DNA of 5,574 nucleotides from Desulfoplanes sp. (GTDB taxonomy: Bacteria > Desulfobacterota > Desulfovibrionia > Desulfovibrionales > Desulfomicrobiaceae). Positions within the stretch are counted from its first letter, which is position 1. Each line of letters opens with the position of its first letter. The notes beneath the pieces were generated by a model. The model was not told where the DNA came from and searched no databases. It saw nothing but the letters and a program-made list of their open reading frames with translations. The stretch covers positions 1 to 5,574 of the forward strand of contig JAQVZR010000147.1 of the NCBI GenBank assembly GCA_028708105.1. The letters run 5' to 3'. The position numbers and the translations under genes were made by a program. Below, piece after piece: positions 1-4,484 of this stretch.

Positions 1-996
1 TTGAAGGGTTCAGCCCCACTTGCCACTGGCCACTCGTCACTAGCTACGCCCGTGGTTGGCTTTATCGGTGCCGGGGGCTATACGGGGCAGGTTTTGTTGC
101 CGGCGGTTGTGAAGAATAAAGGTATTGGGTTGAAGAGTATATCCTCCGGGGCCGGGGGGTCCGGGACACATCGGGGGAGGAAGTTTGGATTTGAAACGTC
201 CACCACTGATACCGAAGGGTTGCTTGCAGATTCTGAAATCAATACCGTCTTCATTACTACCCGGCATAATTCTCATTATCGTTTTATCATGGACGCCTTA
301 AAGGCAGGCAAGCACGTATTCGTGGAAAAACCCCTCTGCCTGACCACTGACGAGCTGGATTCAATAGTCGAAACATACTCCAACCTAAAACCTAAAACCT
401 GCAACCTAAAACCGTCCATCATGCTCGGTTTCAACCGCCGTTTCTCCCCGTTGATCCAGGAAATGAAGCAAAAGCTCGGTTCCATGATCGGGCCCAAATC
501 CATGGTCATGACCGTGAATGCCGGTGAGATTCCTTTGGATCACTGGACCCAGGACCCGAAAGTGGGTGGGGGAAGAGTGATCGGCGAGGCGTGCCATTTT
601 ATCGACCTGCTCCGTTACCTGGCGGATTCTCCCATTGTTTCTTATGATAAAACCGTTATGGATTCCAAGGCTGGGGACACGCTTAGTATCAATCTGACGT
701 TTGAGGATGGTTCCATTGGAACGGTTCACTATTTTGCCAACGGTTCCAAGATGTTCCCCAAAGAACGGGTGGAGGTCTTCTGTGACGGCAAGATCATGCA
801 GATGGATAACTTCCGGGCCTTGAAAGGCTTTGGATTCCCTAAAAAGGGGTTCAAGAACATGCGGTTGTGGAGACAGGACAAGGGACAGAGTGGAGAAGTG
901 AAGGCGTTCTTTGATGCGATACGAGACGGGGGAGAGAGTCCTATTCCGTTTGAGGAGATCGTTGAGGTTATGCGGGTGACGTTGGATCTGGCGTAA
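1..996 (+). CDS. Gfo/Idh/MocA-family oxidoreductase, probable C-terminal half of a bi-domain sugar dehydrogenase (5' partial)
   Basis: An NAD(P)-dependent oxidoreductase, cytoplasmic, expected to act on a sugar or nucleotide sugar. The visible part has 331 codons and ends at TAA 994-996. Residues 19-30 form the first Rossmann strand and nucleotide loop (VGFIGAGGYTGQ). Residues 104-111 hold the family EKP motif (GKHVFVEKP; K110 is the expected catalytic lysine). GFNRRFSP (143-150) and GGGRVIGEACHFIDLL (189-204, H199) follow, the latter at the usual substrate-binding helix. These motifs match the C-terminal domain of proteins that fuse a zinc-type alcohol dehydrogenase to a Gfo domain, often found in polysaccharide clusters. 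The first codon is TTG at the window edge and the first 17 residues are repeat-derived, so I infer that the gene continues upstream rather than starting here. Two heptamer arrays are translated within it (residues 6-15 and 128-138). The C-terminus, ending VTLDLA, looks slightly short for the family. The family is clear; the substrate is unknown. Confidence 0.85.
   Translation: MKGSAPLATGHSSLATPVVGFIGAGGYTGQVLLPAVVKNKGIGLKSISSGAGGSGTHRGRKFGFETSTTDTEGLLADSEINTVFITTRHNSHYRFIMDALKAGKHVFVEKPLCLTTDELDSIVETYSNLKPKTCNLKPSIMLGFNRRFSPLIQEMKQKLGSMIGPKSMVMTVNAGEIPLDHWTQDPKVGGGRVIGEACHFIDLLRYLADSPIVSYDKTVMDSKAGDTLSINLTFEDGSIGTVHYFANGSKMFPKERVEVFCDGKIMQMDNFRALKGFGFPKKGFKNMRLWRQDKGQSGEVKAFFDAIRDGGESPIPFEEIVEVMRVTLDLA
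17..44 (+). repeat. Four tandem 7-bp units, CACTNGY type, inside coding sequence
   Basis: Four consecutive heptamers follow the pattern CACTNGY: CACTTGC (17-23), CACTGGC (24-30), CACTCGT (31-37) and CACTAGC (38-44). They are read in frame as the low-complexity stretch PLATGHSSLA just before the Rossmann strand VVGFIGAG. In bi-domain oxidoreductases this would be the linker between the two domains. The stop triplet TAG within CACTAGC is out of frame. The periodicity is seen directly; the view that the array was added to the gene is inference. Confidence 0.7.
384..413 (+). repeat. CCTAAAA heptamer array inside the oxidoreductase gene
   Basis: Units at 384-390, 391-397 and 405-411 are exactly CCTAAAA; the unit at 398-404 is CCTGCAA; a trailing CC completes 30 nt. 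The array is translated as NLKPKTCNLKP (residues 128-138), a peptide with a 7-residue period because three heptamers equal seven codons. It lies in the loop between the helix after EKP and the strand leading to GFNRRFSP. A second copy, 26/30 identical, is intergenic at 1141-1170. The diverged unit is the one that would otherwise put TAA in frame. Confidence 0.85.
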
Positions 997-1007
997 AAGA
1001 CAAAAGA

Positions 1008-1134
1008 AAATCTACCGCCCGTTCGCAGGCTCACTAGAGACGCAGAGGCACAGAGAAAAGCTTTCTTAAAAAAGTTCTCTCTTTTCGTCCTTCCTCCGCA
1101 TCTCTGCGTCTCTAGCGAAGCGGGCGGTAGATTT
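1008..1134. repeat. Long imperfect inverted repeat filling the gap between oxidoreductase and epimerase genes; possible bidirectional terminator
   Basis: Two nested perfect 14-bp stems are visible: 1008-1021 pairs with 1121-1134 (AAATCTACCGCCCG against its complement), and 1034-1047 pairs with 1102-1115 (CTAGAGACGCAGAG against its complement). Between them TTCG (1022-1025) can also pair with CGAA (1116-1119), leaving a small asymmetric bulge. The loop, 1048-1101, is purine-rich then pyrimidine-rich. The stem is flanked by A-rich sequence on the left (996-1010) and T-rich sequence on the right (1131-1140), so an RNA from either strand would form a hairpin followed by U residues. It has no coding capacity and begins 11 nt after the stop of the upstream gene. 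The form is that of a MITE- or REP-like dispersed element; mobility cannot be shown from one copy. Confidence 0.8.
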
Positions 1135-1140
1135 GTTTTT

Positions 1141-1170
1141 CCTAAAACCTAAAACTTAAAACGTAAAACC
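1141..1170 (+). repeat. CCTAAAA heptamer array, intergenic copy just upstream of the epimerase gene
   Basis: Four 7-bp units run at 1141-1147, 1148-1154, 1155-1161 and 1162-1168: the first two are CCTAAAA, the third CTTAAAA and the fourth CGTAAAA, followed by CC. The layout (four units plus CC, 30 nt) equals that of the coding copy at 384-413, with 26 of 30 positions identical and the same orientation. It starts 6 nt after the inverted repeat ends and stops 10 nt before the ATG at 1181, so it forms most of the epimerase 5' leader. Confidence 0.85.
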
Positions 1171-1177
1171 GGTTTTA
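1164..1177. other. 14-nt perfect palindrome directly before the epimerase start codon
   Basis: TAAAACCGGTTTTA is perfectly self-complementary and ends 3 nt before the ATG at 1181. Its left half is the end of the CCTAAAA array, so the palindrome straddles the array edge. It occupies the place where a Shine-Dalgarno sequence would be, and no such sequence is present. It could be a protein site or a small hairpin affecting initiation, or simply chance at an A/T-rich junction. Confidence 0.5.
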
Positions 1178-1180
1178 TCT

Positions 1181-2347
1181 ATGAAAATACTTTCCGTAGT
1201 CGGCGCACGCCCCAATTTTATGAAGATTGCCCCGTTTATTAGAGCGATTGCAGATCACAATTGCCTTGGCGGGGATCAGATAGAACATGTCCTTGTCCAT
1301 ACCGGCCAGCATTATGATGATTCCATGTCCAAGGCTTTTTTTAAGGCATTGGATATCCCCGATGCGGATATCAATCTTGGAATCGGATCGGGCTCCCACG
1401 CTGAACAGGTCGGCAAGACCATGATTGCCTTTGAAAAAGTGGTCCGCAAGGAAAAGCCGGACTGGGTGGTTGTTGTCGGTGACGTAAACGCCACCTGTGC
1501 CTGTTCCATTACTGCCAAAAAAGAGCATGTGAAATGTGCCCATATCGAAGCTGGGCTCCGGTCCCGAGATATGGACATGCCTGAAGAGATTAATCGGCTG
1601 GTTACAGACCGGTTGTCCGATCTGCTCTTAACGCCGGATAGGTTATCCAGCGAAAATCTGCGTCAGGAAGGGGTGGCTGAAAAACGGATCAGGTTTGTGG
1701 GCAATATCATGATTGATACGCTGGAAGCACAGAGGGCAAAAGCTGAAAAGCTCAATCCGTGTGATATCGTCAATAATGCATTACTCGAGGGCCAGGGGGT
1801 ATTGACTGAAAAGCAGTCTGCTGCAATCCACGCGGGCCAGGTGGCGGTGATGACTATGCATCGGCCTTCCAATGTGGATGACAAGGCTATTTTGAGCGGG
1901 ATTATGGATTTTCTGATGAACGAAGTGGCTGCGGATATGCCGCTCGTTTGGGCTGTGCATCCCCGGACCGTGAAACAAATGCAGACTTTTGGTTTGTGGG
2001 ATAAGGCCCTTGCTCTTCAAAATTTTTTACTCCTCCAGCCCCTCGGCTACCATGATCTCCTGCGTCTCAATATGTCTGCCCGGGTTATGCTTACGGACAG
2101 TGGCGGACTTCAGGAAGAATGCTGCGTTCTCGGCACTCCATGTTTGACGCTTAGGTGGAACACGGAACGGCCCGTTACATTGCGCGAACATGGCGGGGCC
2201 AGTGTCCTGGTGGGAAATAACGTGGAAAAAATCCGGGCGGAATATCGGGTAGCATTGGCCATGGACAGGCAACCCCTGCGGCCGGAATTATGGGATGGAA
2301 ATACGGCCGGAAGAATCGTTGAGGCTTTGCTCCGGGCATCTTGCTGA
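1181..2347 (+). CDS. wecB: UDP-N-acetylglucosamine 2-epimerase (non-hydrolysing, WecB family)
   Basis: Interconverts UDP-GlcNAc and UDP-ManNAc in the cytoplasm by anti-elimination and re-addition of UDP, feeding ManNAc-type sugars into surface glycans. It is complete at 388 residues, close to the family's usual 370-390. Residues 5-18 (SVVGARPNFMKIAP) are the N-terminal signature with K15. The expected active-site residues are present: D101 in VVVVGDVNATC, E123 in HIEAGLR, E135/E136 and R139 in MPEEINRLVTD, and H227 in TMHRPSNVD. The UDP-binding half shows HPR (260-262), TDSGGLQEE (305-313) and NTERPVT (327-333). The ATG at 1181 fits the family start MKIL, but no Shine-Dalgarno sequence precedes it; the leader is a heptamer array plus palindrome. 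The stop lies 38 nt before the heparinase-like ATG, suggesting one transcript. A relative acting on another UDP-HexNAc, such as the UDP-FucNAc-pathway epimerases, is possible, so the symbol marks the family. Confidence 0.93.
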   Translation: MKILSVVGARPNFMKIAPFIRAIADHNCLGGDQIEHVLVHTGQHYDDSMSKAFFKALDIPDADINLGIGSGSHAEQVGKTMIAFEKVVRKEKPDWVVVVGDVNATCACSITAKKEHVKCAHIEAGLRSRDMDMPEEINRLVTDRLSDLLLTPDRLSSENLRQEGVAEKRIRFVGNIMIDTLEAQRAKAEKLNPCDIVNNALLEGQGVLTEKQSAAIHAGQVAVMTMHRPSNVDDKAILSGIMDFLMNEVAADMPLVWAVHPRTVKQMQTFGLWDKALALQNFLLLQPLGYHDLLRLNMSARVMLTDSGGLQEECCVLGTPCLTLRWNTERPVTLREHGGASVLVGNNVEKIRAEYRVALAMDRQPLRPELWDGNTAGRIVEALLRASC

Positions 2348-2372
2348 CAGCCAGGAGACCCGTTGATGCACC

Positions 2373-2377
2373 AGGAA
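2373..2377 (+). promoter_or_regulatory. Ribosome binding site deciding the heparinase-like gene start
   Basis: AGGAA lies 8 nt before the ATG at 2386. It supports ATG 2386 over the in-frame TTG at 2341, which would overlap the epimerase stop and add 15 residues (MLTARRPVDAPGTST) unlike the family N-terminus. Confidence 0.6.
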
Positions 2378-2385
2378 CCAGCACT

Positions 2386-4230
2386 ATGAGTGAAAAGAAC
2401 GTGAAGAGCGGCATATTCGATAAACTTTCAAAATATTTTCACACGCTTCGATACTTGAAATCCGGACAGATCATTGGTCGTCTGCGATCTGGATTCCGTC
2501 ATCCAAAAATTGATGTGAAACCGGCTCCCTGCCTGCGCAGATCTTCCGGTTCCTGGTGTGCCCCTGCGCGCCGGGTGCCTTCCATGATTGGCAGCAATGT
2601 GTTTTGTTTTTTGAACGAAAGTCGGGAGCTGCGTGGACCTCAGGATTGGAATGCTCCGGATATTGAAAAGTTATGGCTTTATAATCTTCATTATTTTGAC
2701 GACTTGAATGCTGCCCATGCCCATGAACGGAACCCATGGCATACGGCGTTGATTGCTCGCTGGATTGCTGAGAATCCTCCCGGCCTGGGGAATGGCTGGG
2801 AGCCGTATCCCTCATCCCTTCGTATCGTGAACTGGATCAAATGGTTTCTCGAAAAAGCGGAGGTCAAAGATCGGATGTCAGAAGGCAGCAGGGACAACGA
2901 CCTCGGCGTCCAAAAGACTGGAGGACAGAGATCAGAGAGCAGAGATCCGAAAAATCTGACCTTCGACCTCCGCTTTTTGACTTCGGATTCTCGGTCTCTC
3001 CTCGAAAGTCTTGCTGTTCAGGTTCGCTACCTCTCCTGCAACCTCGAGTACCACCTGCTGGGCAATCATCTCTTTGCCAATGCCAAGGCACTGGTCTTTG
3101 CCGGGGCATTTTTTCAGGGGCCGGAAGCCGAGGGGTGGATGCAAGCCGGCATGGACATCCTGGCCAGGGAAATTCCAGAACAGATTCTATCTGATGGCGG
3201 GCAGTTTGAGCGTTCCCCCATGTACCATTCCATTGCATTGGAAGATATGTGTGATCTGATCAATCTTTTTCGAACCTATCCGGAAAGTATACCGCATACT
3301 CGGAAAGAGTTTGTCCGTACGTGGCCTGCCATTGCGGAAAAAATGCTGGATTGGATGAAGGTCATGTGCCATCCGGATGGCGAGATAGCTCTCTTTAATG
3401 ACGCAGCCCATAAGATTGCACCGTCCCCTGCAGAGATTGCGATGTATTGTGAACGGCTGGGGATAGGGGCACGGGATGTAAGGCTGGCAGAACGTGAAGA
3501 TTTATCCGCTTCCAGCCTCTGCCTCACCCCTCTTGATCCTTCCGGATATATCCGTGTGGATGCTGGGGATATGGTTGCCTTCTTGGATACCGCTCCCATC
3601 GGGCCGGATTATCTGCCCGGTCATGCTCATGCGGATACCTTGACGTTTGAACTCTCCCTGTTCGGCCAACGGGTGTTCGTCAACTCCGGAACCTCCTGCT
3701 ACGGACTGGGCGAAGAGCGGCTTCGACAGCGTTCCACTCCAGCGCACAATACCGTGGTCGTTAATGGAGAGAATTCTTCGGAAGTCTGGTCCGGGTTCCG
3801 GGTGGCCAGGCGGGCGTATCCCCGGAAATTTGTCTGTGAGCAGGAAGAAGCACGGATCGTGGTCCGGTGCGCACATGACGGGTACAAGCGTCTTCACGGC
3901 AAACCCGTACATGCCCGGGAATGGATGTTTGTGCCCGGGACGCTGCGCATAACGGATACGGTCCGGGGGAAACCTCACCTTGCCCAGGCCCGCTTCCATC
4001 TGCATCCCCATGTCCGGTGCACGCTTGTTGCCCCAACCATGGCAGAGCTTGTCCTTCCAGAGGGTACACGGATTCTTTTTCTGGTTGCCGGGGGAGAAAT
4101 ACTCATCGAAAAAAGTTTTTATCATCCGGAATTCGGCGTTTCCCTGGCGAACAGGTGTCTGGCAGTGCCGTTTACAGGAGAACTGGTGACGGAGATACGG
4201 GTCTCTCCATGTGCGCCATCCACAACGTGA
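2386..4230 (+). CDS. Heparinase II/III-like protein of a polysaccharide cluster
   Basis: A 614-residue member of the heparinase II/III-like group often encoded beside bi-domain oxidoreductases and WecB-type epimerases in O-antigen or exopolysaccharide loci. Relatives fold as an alpha/alpha toroid followed by a beta-sandwich and include uronate-polysaccharide lyases; the role of this branch in glycan synthesis is unproven. Seen here: an N-terminal region typical of the branch (YFHTLRYLKSGQIIGRLRSGF, 17-37); toroid motifs EPYPSSLRIVNWIKW (139-153) and NLEYHLLGNHLFANAKALVFAG (219-240); FERSPMYH (274-281), with Tyr and His where lyases place catalytic residues; and GHAHADTLTFELSLFGQ (412-428), the conserved His/Asp start of the C-terminal sandwich. 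No signal peptide or membrane segment is visible, so a cytoplasmic place is likely. Residues about 156-204 are encoded by a heptamer-rich inverted repeat and replace what is normally a short loop. It is preceded by AGGAA at good spacing and lies 38 nt after wecB. The family is secure; its activity is not. Confidence 0.88.
   Translation: MSEKNVKSGIFDKLSKYFHTLRYLKSGQIIGRLRSGFRHPKIDVKPAPCLRRSSGSWCAPARRVPSMIGSNVFCFLNESRELRGPQDWNAPDIEKLWLYNLHYFDDLNAAHAHERNPWHTALIARWIAENPPGLGNGWEPYPSSLRIVNWIKWFLEKAEVKDRMSEGSRDNDLGVQKTGGQRSESRDPKNLTFDLRFLTSDSRSLLESLAVQVRYLSCNLEYHLLGNHLFANAKALVFAGAFFQGPEAEGWMQAGMDILAREIPEQILSDGGQFERSPMYHSIALEDMCDLINLFRTYPESIPHTRKEFVRTWPAIAEKMLDWMKVMCHPDGEIALFNDAAHKIAPSPAEIAMYCERLGIGARDVRLAEREDLSASSLCLTPLDPSGYIRVDAGDMVAFLDTAPIGPDYLPGHAHADTLTFELSLFGQRVFVNSGTSCYGLGEERLRQRSTPAHNTVVVNGENSSEVWSGFRVARRAYPRKFVCEQEEARIVVRCAHDGYKRLHGKPVHAREWMFVPGTLRITDTVRGKPHLAQARFHLHPHVRCTLVAPTMAELVLPEGTRILFLVAGGEILIEKSFYHPEFGVSLANRCLAVPFTGELVTEIRVSPCAPSTT
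2852..2998 (+). repeat. Heptamer-rich inverted repeat read through in the heparinase-like gene
   Basis: A perfect 14-bp stem pairs 2852-2865 (AAAAAGCGGAGGTC) with 2965-2978. Extended to 2852-2880 against 2950-2978, 23 of 29 positions are complementary. Seven-bp units run through it: AGGTCAA, AGATCGG, ATGTCAG and AAGGCAG at 2861-2888, and AGGACAG, AGATCAG, AGAGCAG and AGATCCG at 2922-2949. Reverse-complement-type units such as TGACCTT and CGACCTC follow (2957-2970). All of it is translated without a stop as a polar, low-complexity stretch (about residues 156-204) between two conserved toroid motifs, NWIKW and LLESLAVQVRYL. The exact ends of any insertion cannot be set without an ortholog lacking it. 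Confidence 0.8.
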
Positions 4231-4484
4231 TTTACTGTAAATAGTGTAATCGGCATATTGACTTTTTTGACATATCAGGCAAATGATCCACGAAAGTTGT
4301 TTAGGCTGAACGGCCGTTAACTATGCGCATGGATTGGCATAACTCTATGTTTTTAATGGGAAATCCGTGACGCATGTCATACTTTCAATGTATGCGGTGT
4401 ATCACGAATCTATCCGGCTTAAGATTTTTTTTCTTTTTTCCGTACCAGTCATTTCTAACCCTTCTTTTTTCCCGGACTATTCCC
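4231..4484. other. Non-coding gap between heparinase-like and glycosyltransferase genes
   Basis: There is no credible reading frame on either strand in these 254 nt. They are more A/T-rich than the neighbours, with a T-rich tract at 4425-4470. Small palindromes are TTTACTGTAAA (4231-4241), AACGGCCGTT (4309-4318) and ATGCGCAT (4323-4330). No strong terminator hairpin follows the heparinase-like stop, and none of the heptamer arrays found elsewhere in the window appears here. The gap could carry a promoter for the glycosyltransferase gene. Confidence 0.6.
4258..4287 (+). promoter_or_regulatory. Weak sigma-70-like promoter candidate upstream of the glycosyltransferase
   Basis: TTGACT (4258-4263) and AATGAT (4282-4287, 4 of 6 to TATAAT) are separated by 18 nt. 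A perfect TTGACA also occurs at 4267-4272 but has no -10-like hexamer at 15-19 nt. The resulting leader would be near 190 nt. This is only a consensus match in an A/T-rich gap. Confidence 0.2.

Noticed and set aside
17..413. CRISPR array
   Set aside because: Repeat units are 7 bp without spacers and lie in a coding frame.
2341..2385. TTG 2341 as the start of the heparinase-like protein
   Set aside because: It would overlap the epimerase stop and add 15 residues unlike the family; ATG 2386 has AGGAA at 8 nt.
2841..3194. 117-codon open frame on the + strand
   Set aside because: It is an alternate frame of the heparinase-like gene, opened by the low-complexity repeat; the frame used by the conserved motifs is the 2386-4230 one.
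3502..4125. 207-codon open frame on the minus strand
   Set aside because: It is antisense to the conserved C-terminal sandwich of the heparinase-like protein and has no family features.
4334..4350. Sigma-54-like site (TTGGCA followed by TATGT)
   Set aside because: The -24 GG is present but the -12 GC at the required spacing is TG, so the match fails at an essential position.
4378..4394. Small hairpin CATAC...GTATG in the 4231-4484 gap
   Set aside because: A 5-bp A/T-rich stem is expected by chance and has no T-run directly after it.
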